Below are positions 18,018 to 26,728 of a stretch of DNA of 64,000 bases, in pieces. Numbering within the stretch: the first letter of the stretch is position 1; each line of letters opens with the position of its first letter. The notes under the pieces were generated by a model. That model was not told where the DNA came from, ran no database searches, and worked only from the letters and a program-made list of their open reading frames with translations. The stretch spans positions 1 to 64,000 of the forward strand of contig NZ_JBQCGW010000187.1 of NCBI RefSeq assembly GCF_051955275.1, in the 5' to 3' direction. A program made the translations under genes and the position numbers. The stretch comes from Pseudobacter sp051955275. Its GTDB lineage: Bacteria > Bacteroidota > Bacteroidia > Chitinophagales > Chitinophagaceae.

Positions 18018-19256
18018 ATGAAATCAACGGGAACTGCGGCATTAGGCTTCATCTTCGTAACAATACTGATTGATGTGATCGGCTTCGGCATTATCATTCC
18101 CGTATTGCCAGACCTGATCATGGACCTGGGACATGTTGATAACAGCCAGGCCTCCACCATCGGTGGCTGGATGCTGATGGCATATGCAGGCATGCAGTTT
18201 ATCTGTGCTCCTTTATTGGGTAACCTGAGTGATAAATATGGAAGAAGGCCCATTCTTCTCTTCTCCCTCTTCGGCTTTGCCGTAGATTATATGCTCATGG
18301 GATTTGCACCCACGCTCGCCTGGTTGTTCGTAGGCCGTATCATTGCAGGTATCACCGGCGCAAGTTTCACTACTGCCAGCGCTTATATTGCAGATATCAG
18401 CGAACCAGAAAAACGCGCACAGAACTTCGGGATTATCGGTGCCGCATTTGGCGTAGGTTTCATCATCGGGCCGTTCATCGGTGGATTACTGGGCGGTTTC
18501 GGCGTGCGTGTTCCTTTCTTCGTTTGTGCAGCGCTTACTATCCTCAACTGGTTGTATGGTTATTTCATCCTCCCTGAATCACTGAAAAAAGAGAATCGCA
18601 GGGAATTTGAATGGAAACGAGCCAACCCCATTGGTTCTTTATTACACCTGAAGAAATATCCAGCCATTACGGGACTGGTGATTTCCCTGGTGATCATTTA
18701 TATCGCTTCACACGCTGTTCAAACCAACTGGGCCTATTATGGAAAAGAGAAATTCCATTGGGGACATTTCGAGATCGGTGTTTCGCTGGGTGTGGTTGGA
18801 CTGATGGTAGGATTGGTACAGGGAGTGCTGATCAGAAAAACAATTCCGCTACTGGGCCAGGAGAAAAGCATCTATTACGGTTTCCTGCTGTATGGCCTGG
18901 GCATGTTATTGTTCGGCCTGGCTACCCAGGGATGGATGATGTATGCGTTCACTGTGATCTATTGCCTGGGTGGTATCGGTAACCCCGCTCTGATGGGAGT
19001 AATCTCCAATCACGTGCCTGCCAATGAACAGGGCGAATTGCAGGGAGCGCTTACCAGCCTGATGAGTGTAACTGCCGTTGTGGGGCCTCCCATCATGACG
19101 CAGTTATTCAGCTACTTTACACATAAAAGCGCACCGGTCTATCTGCCCGGCGCGCCTTTCTATCTGGGTGCATTGATGATCTTCGTGGCTACATGGATCG
19201 CTTACAGAACGCTTTACAATGAAAAGCATCCTGCGGTTCCACAGCAGACTACCTGA
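18018..19256 (+). CDS. MFS transporter, TetA-like (DHA1)
   Basis: 412 aa with 12 predicted TMs. Family signs: TM1 FVTILIDVIGFGIIIPVLPDL typical of the TCR/Tet group; the loop 2-3 motif GNLSDKYGRRPILL (~72-85); and TM5 motif C-like GAAFGVGFIIGPFIGGLLGG (~143-162). Proton-driven efflux at the inner membrane; chromosomal relatives are common and do not by themselves mean tetracycline resistance. Ends convergently with the S9 peptidase gene, the two coding regions overlapping by 8 bp. The 234 bp between the RRM terminator and this gene hold no ORF or repeat that I can support. Confidence 0.9.
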   Translation: MKSTGTAALGFIFVTILIDVIGFGIIIPVLPDLIMDLGHVDNSQASTIGGWMLMAYAGMQFICAPLLGNLSDKYGRRPILLFSLFGFAVDYMLMGFAPTLAWLFVGRIIAGITGASFTTASAYIADISEPEKRAQNFGIIGAAFGVGFIIGPFIGGLLGGFGVRVPFFVCAALTILNWLYGYFILPESLKKENRREFEWKRANPIGSLLHLKKYPAITGLVISLVIIYIASHAVQTNWAYYGKEKFHWGHFEIGVSLGVVGLMVGLVQGVLIRKTIPLLGQEKSIYYGFLLYGLGMLLFGLATQGWMMYAFTVIYCLGGIGNPALMGVISNHVPANEQGELQGALTSLMSVTAVVGPPIMTQLFSYFTHKSAPVYLPGAPFYLGALMIFVATWIAYRTLYNEKHPAVPQQTT

Positions 19257-21390
19257 TGTACCGCTCAAAGAATTCCCAGGTGCGTAACATCTGGTCCATT
19301 CTCTGACGGTTATCGCCACTGCGTGTGAGCTCATGTGTGCCTCCCGGATGACGGACATATTCCACCGGGCGGCCTAACACCTTCAGCGCACGGTACATCA
19401 TTTCACTCTGCACAAAACCCGTTCTGCGGTCATTGTCTCCGTGGAAAATGATATAGGGAGTTTTGATGTTCTGCACATAATTGAAGGGAGATTCTCTGTC
19501 GAGGATCTCTCTTGCTTTTGGCTCCCAGGGATAACCCCCGAAATAATTCGGCACCAGCCTCCAGGCATTGCCTTCTCCAAAAAATGTATTGAGCTCGTAT
19601 ACGCCACGCTGTGAGCAGGCAGCTTTGAAACGCTGATCATGGCTGATGATCCAGGCTACCAGATAACCTGCATAGGATCCGCCGGTTACTACCAGCTTAG
19701 CTGTATCTGCCCATCCTTCAGCAATTGTTTTATCCAATGAAGTAAGCACATCGCTGGTTGGACCGGCTCCCCAGTCTTCAACATTGGCGCGGAGGAATTC
19801 CTGTCCGTAACCCCCACTGCCCCTGGGATTGCAGTATACTACACCATATCCTTTGCTACAGAAGAACTGGTACTCATGCCACATGCTGGCTTCGCCAGGT
19901 CCCCACATGGCTGAAGGGCCTCCATGGATCTCCAGTACTACGGGATACTTTTTACCGGCCTCGAAATTGGCAGGCTTCATCACCCAGTATTCAACGGTCA
20001 GGCCTTTGCTGTTAACGAATGTTTTCTTTTCGGGTATGGATATCCGTTTGTTGCTGATCCATTCTGTATTCAGGGAAGTGATCCGTTTGGCATTCTTTGC
20101 TGCCGCATCTGCGAGATACAGTTCAAATGGACTGCTGATATCTGTTCTTGAATACACCAGCTTGTTGTTCACGATATCATAGCTGCCGATACCTCCGTTG
20201 TAGTCCGTGAGTTGTTCAACCTTTTTGGTTTTCAGGTCAACGCGGTACAAGGGCGCTCCGCCGTTGCTTTGCGCGGTGAAATAGAGATATTTTTCATCGT
20301 TGCTCCAGGTGAAACTTCCTTTGGTCCTGTCGAATGGAATGGTGATGATGTCTTTTTCATTTCCGTTGACGGGCATGATGCCAAGCGCCTGTACGTTCAC
20401 GAAGGAAGTATTGCCATACGTAAAAGCCAGCAGCTTTCCGGAAGGAGAGAGTTTAGGACCGGAAAAGGATTTCCCTTTTTCTCCTAATACTTTCCGGAGC
20501 TTGCTTCCGTCTTTGTTCATGATATAGATCTCATTTTCCAGAATACGCTCAGGGTTCTGGCTTACATCATTATTACCCACCAGCAGCAATTGATTGCCAT
20601 CCGGTGTGAAGTCGGAAATGGCAAGCCTGGAAAACCCTCTGGTAACCGGTGTTGGTGTGGAGCCGGCTGTAATGTTGACCAGGAAATAATGTGTGATGCT
20701 GCTACCGCCATTGATATTGGCTTCGTCCTGAAAATTCAGTTTGTTGAGCAGGGTGGCTTTGCGGTCTGTGACGTTGTTGTCGAGCCAGGCTCTTACCTCT
20801 TCGATATTTCCATCGGGATCAGCTTTGGCTGAACTCTTCAGCCAGTTGTTGTTATCGAATCCCGGCCTTTCCAGCGGGAAGTCAGGAACTGCTTTGCCGG
20901 GATTTAGAAGACTGTCTTTCAATAAATCTTTAGCTGGAATGGAAGCCGCGAAAAGGATCTGCTTGCCATCAGGACTCCATTTTGGGCTGGATGCGCCGTA
21001 TTTGTATTTTGTAAGCTGGATGGCTTCGCCGCCATCAAGGGAGAGCAGAAAGATCTGTGGCCTGCCATCCGCTGCGCGAACGAAGGCGATTGTTTTACCA
21101 TCGGGACTCCAGGCGGCCTGTGAAGAATTTTCTTTACTGGTTAATTGCCTGGGAGCAGATGTTCCATCCGTACCCACCAGCCAGAGCTGTGATGCATATT
21201 TATAGTCGGTTTTACTTTCTCCGTCGGGCTCAATACTGGTAAGGCTGTACACAGCTTTGCTGCCATCGTTGGATAGGTTTACGCTGGAGATGCTTTTGAT
21301 CTTCAGCATGTCTGTAACTTTTACAGGCTCCTGGGCAAAAAGAACCGGTGCCTGCAACAGAAGCAGGAGGACCCATGTGACGTTTTTCAT
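19249..21390 (-). CDS. S9-family prolyl oligopeptidase-like peptidase
   Basis: 713 aa. Signal peptide 1-19 (ends LFAQ). Residues ~40-430 are WD/PD40-type beta-propeller repeats (for example AAWSPDGKTIAFVR and PKWSPDGKQILFAA). The C-terminal alpha/beta hydrolase holds HGGPSAMWGPGEASMW (~491), the nucleophile elbow GGSYAGY (~572-578), the Asp in FHGDNDRRTGF, and the His in HPGGTHELTRSG. Resembles dipeptidyl/acylaminoacyl peptidases exported to the periplasm to trim peptides. Stands alone on the minus strand. Confidence 0.93.
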   Translation of the reverse strand: MKNVTWVLLLLLQAPVLFAQEPVKVTDMLKIKSISSVNLSNDGSKAVYSLTSIEPDGESKTDYKYASQLWLVGTDGTSAPRQLTSKENSSQAAWSPDGKTIAFVRAADGRPQIFLLSLDGGEAIQLTKYKYGASSPKWSPDGKQILFAASIPAKDLLKDSLLNPGKAVPDFPLERPGFDNNNWLKSSAKADPDGNIEEVRAWLDNNVTDRKATLLNKLNFQDEANINGGSSITHYFLVNITAGSTPTPVTRGFSRLAISDFTPDGNQLLLVGNNDVSQNPERILENEIYIMNKDGSKLRKVLGEKGKSFSGPKLSPSGKLLAFTYGNTSFVNVQALGIMPVNGNEKDIITIPFDRTKGSFTWSNDEKYLYFTAQSNGGAPLYRVDLKTKKVEQLTDYNGGIGSYDIVNNKLVYSRTDISSPFELYLADAAAKNAKRITSLNTEWISNKRISIPEKKTFVNSKGLTVEYWVMKPANFEAGKKYPVVLEIHGGPSAMWGPGEASMWHEYQFFCSKGYGVVYCNPRGSGGYGQEFLRANVEDWGAGPTSDVLTSLDKTIAEGWADTAKLVVTGGSYAGYLVAWIISHDQRFKAACSQRGVYELNTFFGEGNAWRLVPNYFGGYPWEPKAREILDRESPFNYVQNIKTPYIIFHGDNDRRTGFVQSEMMYRALKVLGRPVEYVRHPGGTHELTRSGDNRQRMDQMLRTWEFFERYIR

Positions 21391-21492
21391 AAACGGTTAT
21401 TTATAGGTTGAATGTACAAATTCAGTTCATTTATGGAAGCAGGAAATGATCAGCGGCTGCAATTCTTAATGTAGCTTTAATAAAATATCTAT

Positions 21493-21837
21493 ATGAGTAA
21501 TCTGGTTCAGGAATTTAACGACTACCGCGCTAAAATGAACGATGTGATCCTGGGAAAGAACAACCTGGTGATGAAAAGGCTCTGGAACCTGGATACCAAC
21601 ACATATGAAGCAGGCGCACTGGATGTGAATACGAAAGAAATGCTGGGGCTGGTAGCCAGTATGGTACTGCGTTGCGACGATTGCATCAAATACCATCTGG
21701 GAAAATGTCATGAGCTCGGCATCACCACAGAGCAGGTATATGAAGTATTTGCCGTAGCCAATATTGTGGGTGGTACTATTGTGATCCCGCATACGAGGCG
21801 CGCTGCAGAATACTGGGAAGAGTTGATTGCGCAATAA
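21493..21837 (+). CDS. Carboxymuconolactone decarboxylase/AhpD-like protein
   Basis: 114 aa, one CMD domain. The redox motif RCDDCIKYHLGKC (~61-73) gives CxxC plus the conserved His, as in AhpD-like peroxidase/disulfide-reducing proteins rather than true decarboxylases, which lack the Cys pair. Small all-helical oligomeric protein, cytoplasmic. Monocistronic; followed immediately by a long REP-like palindromic element. Confidence 0.9.
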   Translation: MSNLVQEFNDYRAKMNDVILGKNNLVMKRLWNLDTNTYEAGALDVNTKEMLGLVASMVLRCDDCIKYHLGKCHELGITTEQVYEVFAVANIVGGTIVIPHTRRAAEYWEELIAQ

Positions 21838-21840
21838 CAG

Positions 21841-21960
21841 TGTGTGCCCAATCGCTCGCGTCCCCGCGAGTGATTGCTATTTGTTTGCCTTTGGCGAACA
21901 TCGTGTCGCCGGAGGCGACGGAATAAAAGTCACTCGCGGGGAAGCGAGCGACTGGGCACA
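21841..21960. repeat. REP-like composite palindrome, copy 1
   Basis: Two arms (21841-21875 and 21929-21960) are imperfect reverse complements of each other, and each arm is itself a hairpin: AATCGCTCGCG/CGCGAGTGATT and AGTCACTCGC/GCGAGCGACT. The central 53 bp contains two more hairpins: GTTTGCC-TTT-GGCGAAC (21883-21899) and GTCGCC-GGA-GGCGAC (21905-21919). Outer ends carry TGTGCCC / GGGCACA. Lies between convergent genes. Confidence 0.88.
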
Positions 21961-21985
21961 GCCGAATAATATAGTAACACTTTAT

Positions 21986-22975
21986 TTAAGCCAGGTCCAT
22001 ACTGGGCTTGTTCTGCAGAATATTTTCAATCTGCGCCATCACCTCTGGAGTGAGCACCTTCACTACTTCCAGTGAACTGAGGTTCTCTTCCAGTTGTGAT
22101 TTCCTGGTAGCGCCGAGAATGGCGGTAGTAACGTTCGGGTTTTTGATGGTCCAGGCAATAGCCAGCGAAGCGAGCGATACATTCAGTTGCTTTGCAAGCT
22201 CTGTAAGTTTCTTCACTTTTGCGAGCTTGGCGTCCTGTATCCAGCGATCTTTCAGCCAGTCGAATCCTTCAATGGCCAGACGTGAATCTGCCGGAATGCC
22301 TTCATTATATTTCCCGGTGAGGAACCCGGCTGCAAGTGGGCTCCAGATAGTTGTGCCAAGTCCCACGTTTTTGAAAACAGGAAGATAATCCTGCTCCATT
22401 TTGAAACGCTCGAACATATTATACTGTGGCTGTTCCATCACGGGCCCGATCAGTCCGTACTGATGCGCCACGCGATGTGCTTCCATGATCTCTGCGCCGC
22501 TCCACTGGCTGGTTCCCCAGTAAAGGATCTTTCCCTGCTGAATGAGATTGTGCATGGTCCAAACCACTTCTTCAATTGGCACATTCACATCGGGGCGGTG
22601 GCAGAAAAAGAGATCGAGGTAATCCATCTGCAGCCTTTGAAGCGCTTCATGGCAGGCTTCAAACAGATGCTTGCGGCTAAGACCAGTTTGATTGGGTTTG
22701 TTCTCCTTGCCTCTCCATCCGAAATAAGCTTTGGAGGAAACGGTATACGAAGTCCTGTCCCAGTTTTTCTTTTTGAGTACACGGCCCATCATCTTTTCAC
22801 TCTCTCCCAGCGCATACACTTCTGCGTTATCAAAGAAGTTGACGCCATTATCATATGCAATGCCCATCAGTTCGTCTGCCAGGCTGTCATCCAGTTGTTT
22901 GTGAAAGGTCACCCAGCTGCCGAAAGACAGCACACTTAATTCCAGTCCTGATTTTCCAAGTCTGCGATATTCCAT
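21986..22975 (-). CDS. Aldo/keto reductase, Kv-beta/YghZ-like
   Basis: 329 aa from the second Met (ATG 22975). TIM-barrel NADPH-dependent reductase. N-terminal MEYRRLGKSGLELSVLSFG; catalytic set Asp/Tyr in NFFDNAEVYALGESE (~46-60), Lys in SSKAYFGW and His in FFCHRPD (~120). C-terminal nucleotide site GATRKSQLEENL (~290). Length and sequence fit the potassium-channel-beta-like group (YghZ), which reduces aldehydes such as methylglyoxal; substrate here is unknown. Single minus-strand gene. Confidence 0.92.
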   Translation of the reverse strand: MEYRRLGKSGLELSVLSFGSWVTFHKQLDDSLADELMGIAYDNGVNFFDNAEVYALGESEKMMGRVLKKKNWDRTSYTVSSKAYFGWRGKENKPNQTGLSRKHLFEACHEALQRLQMDYLDLFFCHRPDVNVPIEEVVWTMHNLIQQGKILYWGTSQWSGAEIMEAHRVAHQYGLIGPVMEQPQYNMFERFKMEQDYLPVFKNVGLGTTIWSPLAAGFLTGKYNEGIPADSRLAIEGFDWLKDRWIQDAKLAKVKKLTELAKQLNVSLASLAIAWTIKNPNVTTAILGATRKSQLEENLSSLEVVKVLTPEVMAQIENILQNKPSMDLA

Positions 22976-23068
22976 GATCATTGAAGATTTAAGGCACTGA
23001 AATTACGGAGAAAGATCCAGAAGCGGCATGGGTAGGCTCCTACGGAATGACAAAGAATTACAATAATA

Positions 23069-23938
23069 TTATGGCTGTTTTGCCGGTCTGTCGGCTTCAT
23101 CCCTGCCCCTCCGCATATTGCTTATCCGTCGTTCACGTGCATCGCGCATGCTGTCTGTTCTGCGCAGGAACGGAGACTTGTTGCTGGTGCTTAAACTGTT
23201 GCCTGGCGCGGGTTTCATGGCTGTGGAACTAACCGGTTTTACTTCCGGCTGTGCAGCAGGCGGTGTTTTTACAGGAGCCGGCGGGGGAGGTGGCGGTGGC
23301 ATATTCCGGCTGGCAGGAGCGGCACTGTCTGTCCGCAGGCTGTCTGCAGGCAGGTTGGGGTTGGCGTCATCCGGTACCGGTAAGATACCTGAGTTGCCAT
23401 AGAGCTCATACCAGCTGAGGTCCTGTTTGGCCTTCATACCATTTTTAGAAAAGATATCGGTGCCATCACGTTTAGTGATATGCGAAGGCTTATCGGTATA
23501 GAATTCCTGTTTATTCTGGTCCCACCATAATTCAGGTGTACGGAGTGTATCGCCATTCTTGATATTGATCACACGAACGCTGTCTCTCAGCAATACCTTG
23601 TTCTCATACTGACGGTACTTTCCATACCTGGCATCCAGGATGGTTTCGATAACACCGAGCGTATCGTAAAAATCAACATGCAGTGTTTTCGGAAATTCAA
23701 GAAAGGCAGAGTCCCTGGACTCTTTGCGCAGCATGGTAGGAGCGGTGAGGTGGGCCTTGGTGATGCCATCCTGGCTCATATAACTGCTCACCTGGGTGGC
23801 TTCTTCGATACCTGTTGCTTTCTCACCGAAAACTGCGTCCAGCTCCTTCTTTGTGTTCTCGCATGCAATAAGAAAGAAAAAGCAGCCCACCAGAAGGGCT
23901 GCCCGGAAAAGAGAATATGTTGACATGAATCTGATCAT
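23069..23938 (-). CDS. lptC: LPS-export protein LptC with proline-rich tail
   Basis: 289 aa. N-terminal hydrophobic segment ends FFLIAC, which fits a lipobox, so this LptC may be lipid-anchored rather than bitopic. The LptC beta-jellyroll covers ~45-195: ISSYMSQDG-type strand (VSSYMSQDGITKAHL), FYDTLGVIETILDARYG, LRDSVRVINIKNGDTLRTPELWWDQ, SHITKRDGTDIFSKNGMKA. The last ~95 residues are disordered, with seven consecutive prolines followed by Arg-rich sequence, an unusual extension. LptC carries LPS from LptB2FG to LptA. End of the lon-coaX-OMP-lptC cluster. Confidence 0.88.
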   Translation of the reverse strand: MIRFMSTYSLFRAALLVGCFFFLIACENTKKELDAVFGEKATGIEEATQVSSYMSQDGITKAHLTAPTMLRKESRDSAFLEFPKTLHVDFYDTLGVIETILDARYGKYRQYENKVLLRDSVRVINIKNGDTLRTPELWWDQNKQEFYTDKPSHITKRDGTDIFSKNGMKAKQDLSWYELYGNSGILPVPDDANPNLPADSLRTDSAAPASRNMPPPPPPPAPVKTPPAAQPEVKPVSSTAMKPAPGNSLSTSNKSPFLRRTDSMRDARERRISNMRRGRDEADRPAKQP

Positions 23939-23941
23939 GCA

Positions 23942-25255
23942 TTAATCATACTTGCGTTTAAGGAACCAGATATCTGACAATGCCAGGCCAACACCGAGGC
24001 GGAAGAAATTCTCACGCAACGGATTTTCTTTGGTACCACGGTTACCATACTCCATCAATACGTTGATCACGGAGAACTGGTTGGTATAAGCGGGCTTACG
24101 CATGGGCAGTGAAGCACCAACGGATACCGTCCATTTGGAAAGGTCTTTCTGATTTACATAAATATAATCCTGGCCCCAGGAGAAGCCTGCGCGATAGCTG
24201 ACATTGCTCCAGTAGGTTTTACCCAGTCTTGGTGCGAGCTGGCCACCAACCTTCACTTCCCAGCTATCCTGAAGATCGTCTTTCAGATCATAGAAACGGT
24301 AAGATTTCCATTTTTCTGTAACGTAATCCACACCGATCATGAACTTGCCAGGCCTGTCGTAGATGATACCTGCGCCATAGGTTGCAGGATATTTGATGTC
24401 GCCGGATTTTTCAGGAACGGAATAAGCTGTATCGATGGTTTGAATAGCGCCAGAGGCAGCATATTCAAAAGTCTGAACCGTATAATCTTCCCTTGCATTC
24501 AGGTTGCCCTGGATGCTACCATATGCTCCCATGCGGAGGTAGGAGGATTTATTCAGTTTGGCAACATATTGCAGACCACCATTCAGTTTTATGCCTCCGT
24601 AGGAAGTTTTTCTGTCGTGGCTGGATTTATAAGTGTAGGCAGTAGTATCCACTACATTGGTGCGTGTGCTGTAATCTTTGGTACCGAAGAGATAACCAAA
24701 ATTGAAACCCATGCTGAAGCCTTTGAATACATTGAAGCCTGTTCCGATATGTGCTTCATAAGCACCGCCGGTACCTTCATAAAGTGTATTGATGTTCAGC
24801 GTGTCTTCAAATTGAGGAAATGCCCGCTGGGAACTTGCGTTAAGTTTATAACTGATCCTGTTTGCGGGGTTCAGTCCGAGGTTCATACCCCATCCGCCGT
24901 TCTTTTTGAGCGGGAAGGCCAGCTGGAGGTAGGAGATATTCGGGCTGTATGAATTGAATTTTTTGTTGGGGTCAAGTGCATTTTCGCCTGCCCTGAGCGT
25001 ACGTGAAATAAACTCAAAACCCAGATCGAGGGTAGTGGCATTGAGCTTTGAATACGATGCGGGATTGACAAAGTTGATACCTGTGTAGTCGAAATAAGCA
25101 GCTGATAATCCGCCCATTCCACGGCTAGCGATAGATTGACCGGGTACGATGTCTCCTAATCCGTAACGGGAGTAAGGAGAGTTTTCGGTTTGAGCCTGTG
25201 CCAGGGAGAGAAAGCAGCAGCAAACAATTCCTAACAGACTGATTTTCTTATACAT
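23942..25255 (-). CDS. Outer-membrane beta-barrel protein (FadL-like), unknown ligand
   Basis: 437 aa from the ATG at 25255, which begins the signal peptide (MYKKISLLGIVCCCFLSLAQAQ). Starts with SPYSRYGLGDIVPGQSIASRGMGG, a motif common in Bacteroidota barrel proteins, then alternating aromatic strands to the end (RLGVGLALSDIWFLKRKYD). Likely an outer-membrane barrel; cargo unknown. The start overlaps the coaX stop by 8 bp and it is 3 bp from lptC, so it is probably co-expressed with an envelope gene, hinting at a role in envelope biogenesis. Confidence 0.85.
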   Translation of the reverse strand: MYKKISLLGIVCCCFLSLAQAQTENSPYSRYGLGDIVPGQSIASRGMGGLSAAYFDYTGINFVNPASYSKLNATTLDLGFEFISRTLRAGENALDPNKKFNSYSPNISYLQLAFPLKKNGGWGMNLGLNPANRISYKLNASSQRAFPQFEDTLNINTLYEGTGGAYEAHIGTGFNVFKGFSMGFNFGYLFGTKDYSTRTNVVDTTAYTYKSSHDRKTSYGGIKLNGGLQYVAKLNKSSYLRMGAYGSIQGNLNAREDYTVQTFEYAASGAIQTIDTAYSVPEKSGDIKYPATYGAGIIYDRPGKFMIGVDYVTEKWKSYRFYDLKDDLQDSWEVKVGGQLAPRLGKTYWSNVSYRAGFSWGQDYIYVNQKDLSKWTVSVGASLPMRKPAYTNQFSVINVLMEYGNRGTKENPLRENFFRLGVGLALSDIWFLKRKYD

Positions 25256-25982
25256 TGTTGTATTCGCAGATAGCATAAAGCCCTTTATATATTAAGTTAG
25301 GGTCTGCAAATATCTTGTTTTTGAGATGATAGCCAAAATATGGTGCGTCGCCCCCGGTTAAGACGGCGTTAAAGTTATGGTACTTTTGTCGATAATTTTC
25401 TATCATTCCATCGATCTCAGCGGCCATTCCAAGGATTACGCCACTTAAAATGTTGGTCCGGGTATCATATCCCATGAGGGTAAAGTTCCAGTCTTTCTCT
25501 ACCAGCGGGAGTTTGGCGGTGAAGGCATTCAAAGATTTGAAACGCATTTCCATACCGGGTGAAATGCCACCCCCGATGAATTCTTTCTTCTTGTTTACAA
25601 AATTATAGGTGATGGCAGAGCCCAGGGCAATCACCAGGTTATTGGTTCCGGGATAAAGATCGGCAGCCGCGGAAACCAGCGCCAGCCTGTCTGCTCCGAT
25701 ACTCTGTGGTTTGCCTACCGGGGTGGTGAAGGGCAGTTTGCTCTCATTGCTGAGTTTGTGGAATCGGCCGGCGGCTGACAGGATGGTCTCCAGGACAGGA
25801 TTGTGATTGATCACCGATGATAATATGGTGCGGTCTGGCCGGTAGCTGCTGACCAGATCCCGGATGGTGGCGTCGGAATCATCAGGCAGAACAATCAGTT
25901 CCTGCATTTCCCTGTTCCTGAACACCGCGCATTTGAGGCGTGTATTTCCGAAATCCAGGCAAAGCGTTGTTGTTGGCGTCAA
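25248..25982 (-). CDS. coaX: Type III pantothenate kinase
   Basis: 244 aa. First step of CoA synthesis: phosphorylation of pantothenate. ASKHA-fold motifs: LCLDFGNTRLKCAVF (phosphate 1, ~8-22), GADRLALVSAA (~95-105), VIALGSAITYNFV (phosphate 2 region; the usual Asp before the Gly-rich part is Leu-Gly-Ser here), and GGGISPGMEMRF (~137-148). Length is normal. Cytoplasmic. Starts 23 bp after the lon-domain gene and overlaps the OMP gene downstream. Confidence 0.92.
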   Translation of the reverse strand: MTPTTTLCLDFGNTRLKCAVFRNREMQELIVLPDDSDATIRDLVSSYRPDRTILSSVINHNPVLETILSAAGRFHKLSNESKLPFTTPVGKPQSIGADRLALVSAAADLYPGTNNLVIALGSAITYNFVNKKKEFIGGGISPGMEMRFKSLNAFTAKLPLVEKDWNFTLMGYDTRTNILSGVILGMAAEIDGMIENYRQKYHNFNAVLTGGDAPYFGYHLKNKIFADPNLIYKGLYAICEYNNV

Positions 25983-26005
25983 TCGTTTGAATTTAAGATG
26001 GGAGG

Positions 26006-26656
26006 CTATACATCGATATCCAGGTCAAAGGCGGACAGGTTCCGGAAATGACCATTGAGCTTTACTTTTTCTTTGAGCTGCTCCATTTCCATTAACATGG
26101 GCAGCACTTTTTCCAGGTGCCTGCGGATATATTCCTGCCGCTGCAGTTCCTCCATCAGGCCCAGTACCTCATATTCTTCTTCCAGCGACAGTCCTGCATG
26201 GTGTGCCACATCATAGCTGCGGAGCTCTTCTTCGGACTTGCGGAAATCCTTGCTTACATTGAGCATCCGGTGCAGCTCCTTCACGCCGTGCACCACTTTC
26301 TGCATCAGCATCCGGTTACCCATGTCTACATTATTATCAGGATAACTCACAATGGCACCACTGTATAATTTTTCGGGGATCTTTTTAATCACCTCCAGAA
26401 CACGGAACACTTTCAGGCCCCGGGCACGGATATCCAGTTCTCCGTTTTGATACTCCTGAACGATCTCGGCTACTTCCACCAGGGTGCCCATGTCCTGCAA
26501 CTTGTCGCTCAGCACAGACGGAATACCGAATGGTTTGCCAGACTCCTGGCATTCGCGGATGAGTTGTTTATACCTTGGCTCGAAGATATGCAGGTGCATC
26601 ACTTCTCCCGGGTACACTACCACAGCAAGGGGGAATATAGGAATGAAATTTGTCAT
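26006..26656 (-). CDS. LON substrate-binding-domain protein
   Basis: 216 aa from the ATG at 26656, which gives the usual start of the family (MTNFIPIFPLAVVVYPGE); the frame continues 14 codons upstream without support. Contains the PUA-like LON N-terminal fold: FPL...YPGE...HIFEPRYKQLIREC, then IPSVLSDKLQDMGTLVEV and RARGLKVFRV. No ATPase or protease domain follows, so this is a stand-alone adaptor-like protein. Helical tail ends VLPMLMEMEQLKEKVKLNGHF. First gene of the coaX/lptC cluster; a TATTTTTG box overlies its near upstream region. Confidence 0.85.
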   Translation of the reverse strand: MTNFIPIFPLAVVVYPGEVMHLHIFEPRYKQLIRECQESGKPFGIPSVLSDKLQDMGTLVEVAEIVQEYQNGELDIRARGLKVFRVLEVIKKIPEKLYSGAIVSYPDNNVDMGNRMLMQKVVHGVKELHRMLNVSKDFRKSEEELRSYDVAHHAGLSLEEEYEVLGLMEELQRQEYIRRHLEKVLPMLMEMEQLKEKVKLNGHFRNLSAFDLDIDV

Positions 26657-26664
26657 GTCGTTTA

Positions 26665-26672
26665 CAAAAATA
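26665..26672 (-). promoter_or_regulatory. -7 promoter box for the lon-domain/coaX/lptC cluster
   Basis: TATTTTTG on the minus strand, exact TAnnTTTG, 8 bp from the ATG; would give a very short leader. AT-rich surroundings make a chance match possible. Confidence 0.35.
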
Positions 26673-26728
26673 AAAACCAAATCAGATAATATGGTCATTT
26701 ATATTACTTTCATGCCACGAAAAGCCCA

